A stretch of DNA of 64,000 nt, from contig NZ_FOLB01000008.1 of assembly GCF_900112345.1 (NCBI RefSeq), forward strand, positions 1-64,000. Direction: 5' to 3'. Below, one piece after another: positions 1 to 7,998 of this stretch (its first letter is position 1; every line of letters starts with the position of its first letter). The translations under genes and the position numbers were made by a program. The stretch comes from Nocardioides terrae. GTDB taxonomy: Bacteria; Actinomycetota; Actinomycetes; Propionibacteriales; Nocardioidaceae. The notes under the pieces were generated by a model that worked only from the letters and a program-made list of their open reading frames with translations, did no database searches and was not told the DNA's origin.

Positions 1-2
1 AG

Positions 3-263
3 CGGCTGCTGGCGAACAACGGCCTGATCGGCTCGATGGGCCGCTCCTACGGCGCCGGAGACAACGCCAGCATGGAGAGCTTCTTCAGCCTTCTGCAGAA
101 GAACGTCCTCAACACCAGGCGCTGGGAGAACCGCGAAGACCTCCGGCTCGCGATCGTCACCTGGATCGAGACCAAGTACAACCGACGCCGTCGCCAACGC
201 GCCCTCGGCAAGCTCACCCCGGTCGAGTTTGAGATGATCTACGCCGCCGCAAACGCGGCCTGA
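3..263 (+). CDS. IS3-family transposase, C-terminal part (cut by window edge)
   Basis: The frame is open from the first bases of the window, so the gene begins upstream. The visible part has the end of an rve integrase core: a D-N-A-S-M-E-S-F-F block carrying the last catalytic glutamate, then an N-R-R-R-R-Q-R-A-L-G stretch and the P-V-E-F-E ending typical of IS3-family OrfB. Its role is cut-and-paste transposition of the element. The 3' part is intact to its TGA. Whether the rest is functional cannot be seen here. It lies just upstream of a PlsC gene whose start codon is next to the presumed IS end. Confidence 0.85.
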   Translation, partial: RLLANNGLIGSMGRSYGAGDNASMESFFSLLQKNVLNTRRWENREDLRLAIVTWIETKYNRRRRQRALGKLTPVEFEMIYAAANAA

Positions 264-278
264 TTACTGCAAACCCCG

Positions 279-306
279 AGTGTCAACCAAAGCGGGGGCA
301 GACCCT
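279..306 (+). repeat. Probable right terminal inverted repeat of the IS3 element
   Basis: About 16 bases after the transposase stop comes GTGTCAACCAAAGCGGGGGC followed by AGACCC. Read on the other strand this starts GGGTCTGCCCCC and ends TTGACAC, the style of IS3-family ends. The matching left end is outside the window, so this is inference from position and sequence style. Confidence 0.45.
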
Positions 307-307
307 C

Positions 308-958
308 GTGAAGCACACCGCGGCGCTGTTGTTCCGGATCTTGTGCGGCTTCACCGCGACCGAGACGCAGAACGTGCCCAAGCACGGGCCAGTTGTCATC
401 GTGCCAAACCACAAGTCCTTCTGGGACCCGTTCTTCGTCGCGATCGCGCTGCGTCGACCCGTGCACTTCATGGGCAAGGCGGAGCACTTCGACGGGCCGC
501 TCGCCAAGGTATTTCTGCGGCTCGGTGCATTCCCTGTCCGTCGCGGCGAGTCCGACGCCGAGGCCCTCGAGACCGCCCGCGCCATCCTGCGACGAGGCGA
601 TGCGCTCGCCCTCTTCCCGGAGGGCACCCGCGTCCGAGACGAGGGCCTGGGTACGCCGAAGCGCGGCGCTGCCCGACTCGCGATCGAGGCCGGCGCACCG
701 CTGGTGCCGGCGACGATCACCGGCACCGAGAAGCGCCGTTGGCCGCTCCCGCGCCGCGTCCGCCTGGTGTTCGGCACGCCGGTGTCCGTCGCGGGCCTGT
801 CGGCGACACCGGAGGATGCCGGCACCGCAATCAGGGCAGCCTGGCCGCAGGTCACCGAGGAGTACAACCGCTGGCAGAACCGGCCCACCCTCGTCGCCGC
901 CGGGCTCGCCGCCGTCGGCCTGGGTGCATGGGTAGTCAAGAAGAGGATGAGGAAGTAA
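308..958 (+). CDS. 1-acyl-sn-glycerol-3-phosphate acyltransferase (PlsC family)
   Basis: This 216-residue membrane-associated acyltransferase would transfer an acyl group to lysophosphatidate in phospholipid synthesis. Block I is N-H-K-S-F-W-D (the NHX4D catalytic motif, near residue 38) and block III is F-P-E-G-T-R (near residue 103). A hydrophobic segment near residues 195-210 followed by K-K-R-M-R-K suggests a C-terminal membrane anchor. The GTG start falls at the very end of the upstream IS element. The N-terminus before the motif is a little short for the family, so the IS may have cut the original 5' end or now supply the start and promoter. Catalytic blocks are intact. Confidence 0.85.
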   Translation: MKHTAALLFRILCGFTATETQNVPKHGPVVIVPNHKSFWDPFFVAIALRRPVHFMGKAEHFDGPLAKVFLRLGAFPVRRGESDAEALETARAILRRGDALALFPEGTRVRDEGLGTPKRGAARLAIEAGAPLVPATITGTEKRRWPLPRRVRLVFGTPVSVAGLSATPEDAGTAIRAAWPQVTEEYNRWQNRPTLVAAGLAAVGLGAWVVKKRMRK

Positions 959-1078
959 CGCTTCCTTGACGTCGGAGGAGTCACACTCGACCACGTGTCC
1001 CATGTGCGTCCAGATCGGCGCCGGTGCGCCTGAAGGTGCGGATCACGCACCCGCTGGTCTGAGAGTCCGTTCGTCAGC

Positions 1079-1222
1079 GTGCATGTGTCGCCGCACGGCA
1101 CGTCAATCGCGCTCCGAAAAGCCGAGACGCTGAGACGCCTTGAGCGCGCGCTCGCGAACTACAAGGAGGCTCTATGCGCGTCCAAACGCTTGATCCCAAC
1201 GCATACGCCCCCGAACCGATAG
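1079..1222 (+). CDS. Possible short reading frame or coding remnant
   Basis: A 47-codon frame from a GTG, with a charged helical stretch (K-A-E-T-L-R-R-L-E-R-A-L-A-N-Y-K-E-A) near its middle, ends inside the hairpin at 1206-1237. A strong Shine-Dalgarno AAGGAGG (1163-1169) stands before an ATG at 1174 in a different frame, which opens a 49-codon frame through the hairpin. I recognise neither product. Apart from these, the stretch 959-1264 shows nothing definite. Confidence 0.2.
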   Translation: MHVSPHGTSIALRKAETLRRLERALANYKEALCASKRLIPTHTPPNR

Positions 1223-1237
1223 GCCGGCTCGGGGGCG
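1206..1237. terminator. Hairpin terminator candidate
   Basis: Perfect 9-bp inverted repeat CGCCCCCGA / TCGGGGGCG with a 14-nt loop, followed on the plus strand by CTTCTGTGCGTTT. It lies between the PlsC gene and the toxin remnant, and could stop transcription from either side. Confidence 0.5.
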
Positions 1238-1264
1238 CTTCTGTGCGTTTGGCTCAGATGGGGC

Positions 1265-1470
1265 TCATCGGACCACCCAGTCGTGACCGCACGACTGGCA
1301 CAGCGCGACCTTCTGGTTCTTGAACCTGGTCTTCTCGGTGCCCTTCGACTTCTTCCAGACCAGGTTCGACATGCCGAAGGTGGAGACAGCTGTCAGGCCA
1401 CGGGCTGCGTTGTTCGTCTTGCCGCCAAGTCCGGTCCCGTGCCTGGCCGTGCGCCCACCCGCCTCGGACC
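1265..1470 (-). pseudogene. Headless minus-strand fragment with a C-terminal CxxCG knuckle
   Basis: A minus-strand frame of about 65 codons ends at a TGA at 1265-1267. It reads G-L-T-A-V-S-T-F-G-M-S-N-L-V-W-K-K near the middle and finishes A-L-C-Q-S-C-G-H-D-W-V-V-R. The basic stretch plus Cys-x-x-Cys-Gly looks like a real protein end, perhaps half a zinc ribbon. I see no start codon or ribosome site. The similarity to a protein appears to begin at about 1466, exactly where the plus-strand toxin fragment also begins, so a recombination joint is likely. Family not recognised. Confidence 0.35.
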
Positions 1471-1686
1471 CGCCTCGACATCCTGCTGAGCCGCACCCTG
1501 GAGGACGGCACTGTCCAACGGCTCTTCATCGAGGTGAAGAACGGCGCGACCGCCGGACTCGCACGCACCAACAGATTCCCAACCCTGAACGTCTTCGGCC
1601 TGATCGCGCGAGGTGCCAACGCGGTTGAGGCTGGGCTGACGGCCGGGGAGAACTACTTGGTCCCCGGCTTCGTCGTGTGGCTGTAG
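1465..1686 (+). pseudogene. C-terminal fragment of a polymorphic toxin, restriction-endonuclease fold
   Basis: About 73 codons without a start codon run into a TAG at 1684-1686. The translation has R-L-D-I-L-L, then L-F-I-E-V-K-N-G: an Asp followed by E-x-K, the PD-(D/E)xK signature. After it comes A-R-T-N-R-F-P and a C-terminal G-F-V-V-W-L. This matches the layout of REase-fold (Tox-REase) toxin domains at the ends of Rhs/WXG-type polymorphic toxins, which cut DNA in rival cells. The N-terminal delivery part is missing. A full immunity-like gene starts 9 bases downstream, the expected position. Assignment to a named toxin family is inference. Confidence 0.5.
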
Positions 1687-1695
1687 GGTCCGGCC

Positions 1696-2325
1696 GTGGC
1701 TGACAACCCGCTGATGGTGCCAGTGCGCCAAGTCCTCGACGCGCGAGGCTTCAAGAAGAAGGGGCCGTACGGCATCTATCGCAAGCCGTTGTCGCCCGGC
1801 GTTCATGCGTGGGTGGGGATGAACGCGCGTTCAGATCCCGGATCCCTGACGCTCAGCCCGACCGTCGGCGTGCGGCACGAAGAAGTGGAGCGGTGGGTGT
1901 CGCTGCTCCGCGATCGCAATCCCAAGGACTCGACCGCGCCGACCGTGTCGACGGGGTTGATGAACCTCCTTCCTGAGGGCCGGGCTTGGCCGCACTGGGT
2001 CCTGGCGCGTGGCGAGGACCAGCAGAATGCCCAGACCTGGGAGCTGTTCGGTCAGGACATCGACCAGTACGCGATGCCGTGGATGCAAGAGCGCGACACC
2101 GGTGAGCGTCTCGTGGAGCCGTTGCGGCGCAACGAGGGGTTGGACACCTCCCGCCTCGCGCTGCCGGTGCTGTTGTGGATCCTCGGCGACCCGGCCGGAG
2201 CACGGGAGGCGGTCGAGCGCGGGCGCTCGGCGAAGATCGTGGGCGGCATGGTGGTGGACTACGGCGCCTACGCGGAGCGCCTGCTGGCCGAGATCGACGC
2301 GCACCCTGACGGCCCGGTCGAGTAG
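1696..2325 (+). CDS. DUF4304-like immunity protein candidate
   Basis: A 209-residue soluble protein with a GTG start. The N-terminus has L-D-A-R-G-F-K-K-K-G followed by I-Y-R, the hallmark start of DUF4304-type proteins, many of which sit next to polymorphic toxins. No signal peptide or membrane segment is seen. The position, directly after the REase-fold toxin tail, supports a role in binding and blocking that toxin. If the toxin gene is dead, this may be a retained orphan immunity gene that protects against kin. The family match is from motif recognition only. Confidence 0.55.
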   Translation: MADNPLMVPVRQVLDARGFKKKGPYGIYRKPLSPGVHAWVGMNARSDPGSLTLSPTVGVRHEEVERWVSLLRDRNPKDSTAPTVSTGLMNLLPEGRAWPHWVLARGEDQQNAQTWELFGQDIDQYAMPWMQERDTGERLVEPLRRNEGLDTSRLALPVLLWILGDPAGAREAVERGRSAKIVGGMVVDYGAYAERLLAEIDAHPDGPVE

Positions 2326-2334
2326 GGAGCAGCC

Positions 2335-2523
2335 TTGGCGAGTGCATCTGCCGGACGGATCGCCGAGCTGCTGTGGCGCTACCGCGAGGATGAGACCGCC
2401 TCCTAGGCACAGGGGTCGGAGGCACGGCGGAGGCCGCTCGATTACTACTTCGACGCGGACTCGCAGAGCCGCAGCGACGCAGGTGTCCAGCAATTGAGGC
2501 GGCTCCAGCGGCTCACGCCTTGA
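2335..2523 (+). pseudogene. Small gene split by a frameshift or stop
   Basis: A TTG-started 23-codon frame (ending R-Y-R-E-D-E-T-A-S, TAG at about 2405) follows the immunity gene. A second frame resumes with R-R-P-L-D-Y-Y-F-D-A-D-S and runs to a TGA at 2521-2523. The two halves look like one short protein of about 60 residues that has suffered a frameshift. Function unknown; possibly a second immunity-type partner. Confidence 0.3.
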
Positions 2524-2615
2524 GATAGGCGTCTCATGTCCGGCCCGTGTCCGAGCGCACGCGTGTTCGCCCAGATCGCGGAATTCCTTTACTTGCCTAT
2601 AGATCCGTCGCGAAA

Positions 2616-2645
2616 CTTCGAAGGTTCGAATCCTTCACCCGCCAC
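2616..2645 (+). other. 3' fragment of a tRNA gene (tRNA-Tyr-like), probable attachment-site scar
   Basis: The bases form a complete T arm, stem GAAGG / CCTTC around the loop TTCGAAT (2620-2636), followed by ACCCGCC (the 3' acceptor strand) and discriminator A. This is the 3' end expected of actinobacterial tRNA-Tyr, whose 5' acceptor strand is GGCGGGT. The D arm and anticodon arm are absent upstream, so it is not a working tRNA. Such 3' tRNA pieces are left as attL or attR when a tyrosine-integrase element integrates into a tRNA gene. Confidence 0.6.
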
Positions 2646-2789
2646 ACGGGACCTCCGGGCCCTGGGCGTCAATTACCCCCGGTCAGGGTTCTGTGTCTTT
2701 CGTCAGGCGGTTTCGCCTCGCTGGTCGACGAGCCGGAGCCGCATCGCTGTGACCGGGCTCGCAGACCGCGGACCAATAGAGGAAGTTCT

Positions 2790-2935
2790 ATAACTCCGAG
2801 TCAGCCCGGCTCGCCGCTCTGCCAGCATGGGCCACGAGTTCAACCACCACCGGCCCCACTCAGCGATGGGGGAAGGCCGCACCCGTCACCAAGCTGAACA
2901 ATTCGGCTGCACATCACACGTGGTTGTTCTGGTTC
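2790..2935 (+). pseudogene. IS481-type transposase 3' remnant, frameshifted
   Basis: One frame reads F-N-H-H-R-P-H-S-A-M-G, the conserved ending block of IS481/IS3-type DDE transposases (N-x-H-R-P-H-S-A-L-G-G). One extra G in the run after ATG shifts the frame; in the next frame P-V-T-K-L-N-N follows, as expected for the family. No other part of the transposase is visible. It marks past insertions in this decayed region. The rest of 2646-3082 shows no gene. Confidence 0.6.
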
Positions 2936-3082
2936 ATGGGTGCTGCCCCCGGCCGCCGGTCCGGTTCATGACCCAGCGGGCGGACGCGCACGGTCGACTC
3001 GGCGCCGATGCGTCGCATCAACACCACCGCCTTCCTCAGGCTCGGTTCCGCCCGACCGATGAGGGGGTGACAGGGGAGGCGC

Positions 3083-6000
3083 ATGTACGGGAGATTCTTC
3101 GTCTTCACCTGCGCCTACGCCGTGGCTATCGTCGTCGGACGGATGACCGTTCCGGACGGAGCCACGCTGGCCATCTTCTGGCCCGCGTCGGGTGTCGGCG
3201 CGCTGTGGGCGATCACGTGCACGCGGACGGGTGAGCGGCGGGCGGCTGCGGCTGCCATCGCTGGTATCTCAGTCGGGGGGAACAGCGTACTCCACGGCTC
3301 GCTTGGGGCGGCGGTACTGCTGGGCGCTGCGAACGTGCTCATCAGCTTCGGCACCGCCCGAGTGCTCGGTGCCGCCGAGGGCGACGGACGGGCGTGGCGG
3401 CTGCACGGGCTCAGCGACTTCTACCGCCTGCTCGGCGCCGCGGTGATCGCCTCGCTCGTGAGCCTGGGTCCCGGCATGGCGGCGATCCTGGCGGCAGGTG
3501 ATGTTCCGGGCTGGGGCGACGCGCTCGCATGGGTCATGCGGCACTCCGCCTCGGTCGTCGTCGTCGTCGGGACGGTGTTCGCCCTCACTCGTCCACCGCG
3601 CCACTCACGCCGGAGCTCCGGTGCGGAGATCTTCGCCCTCTTCGGCCTCACTGTGCTCGCCGAATGGGCGGTGTTCGGCCCCGGACACCGACTGCCGCTG
3701 TCCTTCGTTCCGTTCGTGTTGCTGTTCTGGAGCGGCGTGCGGACCTCGGTCAGGGTGGCCGTCGGCCACAGTGGGCTCGTCGGCGTGCTCACGCTGGTCC
3801 TGGTCTGCGGCTTCCAAGGGGGATCGTTCGCCGCGATCGACGACCCTGCGATGCAGGCCGTCACCCTCCAAGTCTTCGTCTTCCTCACGACGAGCCTCAG
3901 CATCGTCCTGGCCATGGCGTGGGAGGAACGCGGTCGGTTGGCGCGCGATCTGGCTGCCTTGGAGGCCGCCGCGCGGCTGCGTGCCGAGGACCTGACGGCG
4001 GTCACCCAGACGATCCCGGACGGGCTGTTGGTCGTGGACCGCGACGGACGCATCCTGCTGCACAACGAGGCAGCGAAGGCGCTGTTCGACGACGCGAGCA
4101 CCGATAGCACCGCCGCAGCCACGGGCGACGCCCCGGTGCCCCGAGTGGAGGTGCTCGCGCGCCACCACCTCGACGGTCGGGAGTTCACCCGTGATGAGCG
4201 TCCCTCTGTGCGTGCGCTCGCCGGTGAGCACGTGCGCGGACTGCTGGTCCGCAGCGGCGTCGGCGCCGGCCGCGAGGGGCGGATCTACTCCGTGAGCGCA
4301 AGCCCGCTCCACGACGCGACCGACGCGACCGACGCGGCCGACACGACCGACGCGGCCGCCAGTGCCGGTCCCGCGGACCGAGCCGTCCTGTTGTTGCGGG
4401 ACGTCACCGCAGAGCACGCGCGGAGTGCGGAGCTCGATGTGTCACGGCGTCGGGCGGAGCGACTCTTCTCGGACGCGCCCACCGGCGTCGTCGTCCTCGA
4501 CCTGAGTGGGACGATCCTCCGGGTGAACTCGGCGGCCGCCGCCCTGCTGCTGCGCGATCCCGCCGACCTCGTCGGGCGGCCGCTCGCCGATCTCGCCACC
4601 AGGCCCGAGCAAGTCGCCCGCCACCTGGCCCAGACCGTGGAGCAGCCCGCCCGCCGACACTCGTTCGACTGGACGGTCGCTCCCGGCACCGATGACGCGA
4701 TGCAGGTGACCGCCTCCACGGGGGTGCTCGCCGGCTCCGAGGACTCGGAGGACGTAGTGCTCGCCCACCTGCTGGACGTCACGGAGCGGCGCACGTACGA
4801 GCGCAGGCTGGCGCACCTGGCGGAGCACGACGCTCTGACCGGGCTGCCCAACCGGCGACGCTTCGACCGCCTGCTGTCCGAGCACCTGTCACCCGACGGC
4901 GCCGAGCATCCGAGTGGAGCGATGCTGCTGCTGGACCTCGACAACTTCAAGGAGGTCAACGACACCCTCGGCCACGGCGCGGGTGACGAGCTCTTGGTCT
5001 CGCTGTCGTCGGAGCTGCGCCACGTGGTGGGCGATGCCGGGGTGGTGGCACGTCTGGGCGGCGACGAGTTCGCTGTGCTGCTGCCAGACGCCGATCACGC
5101 CGGTGCGCGGAGCCTCGCCGAGGACCTCGTGGCGGTCGTGCGGCAGCACACCGCAGCGCTCCCGGGCGTCCACCACCGGGTCACGGTCAGCGTGGGAGCC
5201 ATCACCTTCGCCGCGGCCGCTCAGCACGACGCCGACCCGCTCGCTCTGGCCGACATGCTTCTCTACGACTCGAAGGACTCGGGGCGCGACTGCTTCACGC
5301 TCCTTGCAGGCGACGGCTCGCTGGCGCCGCGCTCCGGTGCGCGACTGGCGTGGCGCGCTCGCCTGGAGGCGGCGCTCGACGCCGACGACTTCGAGCTCTA
5401 CCTGCAGCCCATCATGAACCTCCGCACCGGAGACGTGGACAGCGCAGAGGCGCTGCTGCGTCTCACCGACGTGCCGGGTGAGGCGGTGTCGCCGTATCAG
5501 TTCATGGAGATCGCCGAGCAGGCCGGGCTGGCACCGAGGATCGACGCCTGGGTGCTGGGCCGAGCGGCCCGTCTCATCGCAGACCTGCGCCGGCGGGAGC
5601 CGGAGTTCCGACTGGAGGTGAACCTGTCAGGCCGCTCGGTCGGGGACCCGGCGATCGAGGCGACCCTCGAGGAAGCGCTCCGCCGTCACCGCGTGGATCC
5701 CGGCGCGCTCATCCTGGAGATCACCGAGACGGCCGTCGTCGCTGACCTCCGGTTGGCCCGGCACTTCGCCGAACGGGTCCGGGCCCTGGGTGCGAGGTTC
5801 GCGCTCGACGACTTCGGCGCAGGCTACGGGTCGTTCGCCTACCTCAAGCACCTCCCCTTCGACTACATCAAGATCGACGGCGAGTTCGTCGCGCAGGTCG
5901 ACACGTCGCCGATCGACCGCGCCATCGTCCGGTCGATCGCCGGCATCGCCCGCGAGCTCGGGAAGAAGACGGTCGCCGAGTTCGTCGCGACCGATGACGT

Positions 6001-6148
6001 CCTCGACGTCGTTCGCGAGGAAGGGATCGACTTCGCGCAGGGCTACGCCGTCGGAAAGCCAGTGCCGGCCCGCGAGTTCGTGGCAACCTGGCTGCAGGAC
6101 CGGCTTCCCGATGTGGCCATCGACGTCGCGGACGTCCCAGCCCGCTGA
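3083..6148 (+). CDS. Membrane-bound diguanylate cyclase/phosphodiesterase, MASE1-PAS-PAS-GGDEF-EAL
   Basis: The 1021-residue protein starts with a MASE1-type sensory membrane region (about residues 1-290, many hydrophobic helices, A-I-F-W-P-A-S-G-V-G). Two PAS-like domains follow (about 300-440 and 455-570), separated from each other by an Ala/Thr/Asp-rich linker near 411-426. The GGDEF domain has an intact R-L-G-G-D-E-F (near 660). The EAL domain has E-A-L-L-R, E-I-T-E and D-D-F-G-A-G-Y, so both c-di-GMP synthesis and breakdown are possible. The RxxD inhibitory site expected just before GGDEF is absent. AGGGGAGG lies just before the ATG. Single gene with no partner; the signal sensed is unknown. 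Confidence 0.9.
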   Translation: MYGRFFVFTCAYAVAIVVGRMTVPDGATLAIFWPASGVGALWAITCTRTGERRAAAAAIAGISVGGNSVLHGSLGAAVLLGAANVLISFGTARVLGAAEGDGRAWRLHGLSDFYRLLGAAVIASLVSLGPGMAAILAAGDVPGWGDALAWVMRHSASVVVVVGTVFALTRPPRHSRRSSGAEIFALFGLTVLAEWAVFGPGHRLPLSFVPFVLLFWSGVRTSVRVAVGHSGLVGVLTLVLVCGFQGGSFAAIDDPAMQAVTLQVFVFLTTSLSIVLAMAWEERGRLARDLAALEAAARLRAEDLTAVTQTIPDGLLVVDRDGRILLHNEAAKALFDDASTDSTAAATGDAPVPRVEVLARHHLDGREFTRDERPSVRALAGEHVRGLLVRSGVGAGREGRIYSVSASPLHDATDATDAADTTDAAASAGPADRAVLLLRDVTAEHARSAELDVSRRRAERLFSDAPTGVVVLDLSGTILRVNSAAAALLLRDPADLVGRPLADLATRPEQVARHLAQTVEQPARRHSFDWTVAPGTDDAMQVTASTGVLAGSEDSEDVVLAHLLDVTERRTYERRLAHLAEHDALTGLPNRRRFDRLLSEHLSPDGAEHPSGAMLLLDLDNFKEVNDTLGHGAGDELLVSLSSELRHVVGDAGVVARLGGDEFAVLLPDADHAGARSLAEDLVAVVRQHTAALPGVHHRVTVSVGAITFAAAAQHDADPLALADMLLYDSKDSGRDCFTLLAGDGSLAPRSGARLAWRARLEAALDADDFELYLQPIMNLRTGDVDSAEALLRLTDVPGEAVSPYQFMEIAEQAGLAPRIDAWVLGRAARLIADLRRREPEFRLEVNLSGRSVGDPAIEATLEEALRRHRVDPGALILEITETAVVADLRLARHFAERVRALGARFALDDFGAGYGSFAYLKHLPFDYIKIDGEFVAQVDTSPIDRAIVRSIAGIARELGKKTVAEFVATDDVLDVVREEGIDFAQGYAVGKPVPAREFVATWLQDRLPDVAIDVADVPAR

Positions 6149-6223
6149 ACGTCGGTCACCACCAGGCCCGTCGTGGTCGGCAAGACCCTGAAGATCAGTG
6201 GGCCGCAGCTCCTGCCGTGGTGC

Positions 6224-7909
6224 TCATGCATCCACGACGATGGTGATGATCAGAGGGCTCCTGCGGAACTTCTTGTACGTCCAGCGGCCGATCTCGCGAG
6301 TGATCATCTGCTCGAGCTGGTGCGGCTCGCCGATGCCCTCCGCCGCTGCCCGGGCCAGGGTCTTCTCCACGACGGGGACGGCCGCCCGGAACGTGTCCGG
6401 CTCGTGGACGAAGCCTCGGACCATGAAGTCGGGCGCCTCCGCCAGCTTTCCGGTGTCGGAGTCGACGAGGGCGAGGACGGTGACGACACCCTCCTGGGCG
6501 AGCGTCCGCCGGTCCTTGAGCGAGGTCTCGGTCGCGCCGCCCACGGTCTGCGCATCGACGTACACGTTGCCTGCCGGAACCTTGCCGGTGATCTTGGCGC
6601 GGCCCTTCACCAGGTCGACGACGACGCCGTCCTCGGCAATGACGACCCGCTCGGGATCGACCCCCGTCCTGATCGCCAGGTCGGCGTTCGCCCGGAGGTG
6701 CCGCGCCTCACCGTGCACCGGCATCACGTTGGCCGGGCGGACGATGTTGTAGCAGTAGACGAGCTCCCCGGCGCTGGCGTGACCGGAGACGTGCACCTTC
6801 GCGTTGCCCTTGTGCACGACGTTGGCGCCCCACCGGGTGAGCCCGTTGATGACGGACGAGATGGCGTTCTCGTTGCCGGGGATGACCGAGCTGGCCATCA
6901 GCACCGTGTCACCTTCGCCGACCCTGATCTGGTGTTCGCGATTGGCCATCCGGGAGAGCGCCGCCATGGGCTCGCCCTGCGATCCCGTGCAGACGATCGC
7001 CACCTTCGTCGGAGCCATCCGGTCCAGCTGGTCGAACGGGACGACGAGGTTCTCGGGGTAGCGGAGGTAGCCGAGGTCGCGGGCCACGCCCATGTTGCGC
7101 ACCATCGACCGGCCGACGAAGGCCACCTTGCGGCCGTGCGCCTGGGCGGCATCGAGGACCTGCTGGATCCGGTGGACGTGGCTGGCGAAGCTGGAGACGA
7201 TGATGCGTCGGGGCGCTGTCCGGAAGACGGTCTCGATCGCCGGTGCGAGCTCACGCTCCGACATCGTGAATCCCGGGACCTCGGCGTTGGTCGAGTCCGT
7301 CATGAACAGGTCGACGCCCTCCTCGCCGAGCCGTGCGAAGCCGCGCAGGTCGGTGATGCGGTCGTCGAGCGGGAACTGGTCCATCTTGAAGTCCCCGGTG
7401 TGCAGGACCAGACCGGCCCTCGTGCGGATCGCCACCGCCAGCCCGTCCGGGATCGAGTGGTTGACGGCGAGGAACTCCAGATCGAACGGTCCGAACGTGA
7501 CTCGGTCGCCCTCCTTGACCCGGTTCAGCTTGGGCTTGATCTGGTGCTCCTTGAGCTTGGCCTCGATCAGCGCGAGCGTGAGGTTGGAGCCGACGACCGG
7601 GATGTCCCTGCGTTCCCGCAGCAGGTACGGGACGCCGCCGATGTGGTCCTCGTGCCCGTGGGTCAGGACGACCGCGACGACGGCGTCGAGCCGGTCCCGG
7701 ATCCAGGTGAAGTCGGGCAGGATCACATCGATCCCCGGCTGGTGCTCCTCGGGGAAGAGCACGCCACAGTCGACGATGAGCAGCTTCCCGCGATGCTCGA
7801 ACACCGTCATGTTCCGACCGATCTCGCTCAGGCCGCCGAGCCCGACGACGCGCAGGCCGTCTGCTGGGAGCTTCGCAGGAGGCCGGAGTTCGGGATGGGG
7901 ATGGCTCAC
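6224..7909 (-). CDS. rnj: Ribonuclease J
   Basis: A 561-residue metallo-beta-lactamase/beta-CASP nuclease with endo- and 5'-3' exoribonuclease activity in mRNA decay and rRNA maturation. The metal site H-G-H-E-D-H is at residues 84-89. Later motifs H-T-G-D-F-K, D-S-T-N-A-E, S-S-F-A-S-H-V-H-R and S-G-H-A-S-A-G-E fit RNase J rather than RNase Z. Full length for the family, with a GTG start. In many actinobacteria it sits next to dapA; here that neighbour is missing and a serine hydrolase gene lies upstream. Housekeeping role; well supported. Confidence 0.95.
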   Translation of the reverse strand: MSHPHPELRPPAKLPADGLRVVGLGGLSEIGRNMTVFEHRGKLLIVDCGVLFPEEHQPGIDVILPDFTWIRDRLDAVVAVVLTHGHEDHIGGVPYLLRERRDIPVVGSNLTLALIEAKLKEHQIKPKLNRVKEGDRVTFGPFDLEFLAVNHSIPDGLAVAIRTRAGLVLHTGDFKMDQFPLDDRITDLRGFARLGEEGVDLFMTDSTNAEVPGFTMSERELAPAIETVFRTAPRRIIVSSFASHVHRIQQVLDAAQAHGRKVAFVGRSMVRNMGVARDLGYLRYPENLVVPFDQLDRMAPTKVAIVCTGSQGEPMAALSRMANREHQIRVGEGDTVLMASSVIPGNENAISSVINGLTRWGANVVHKGNAKVHVSGHASAGELVYCYNIVRPANVMPVHGEARHLRANADLAIRTGVDPERVVIAEDGVVVDLVKGRAKITGKVPAGNVYVDAQTVGGATETSLKDRRTLAQEGVVTVLALVDSDTGKLAEAPDFMVRGFVHEPDTFRAAVPVVEKTLARAAAEGIGEPHQLEQMITREIGRWTYKKFRRSPLIITIVVDA

Positions 7910-7998
7910 GCCCTCACGCTAACCGAGTGGACCTGTGTCGGGGACGGCGGCATCACCCGCATCCCTGGATCACGAGGGATCAGTGGTAGCGCGAGACC

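Noticed and set aside
2540-2645. A complete tRNA gene
   Set aside because: Only the T arm and 3' acceptor strand are present; no D or anticodon arm can be folded upstream.
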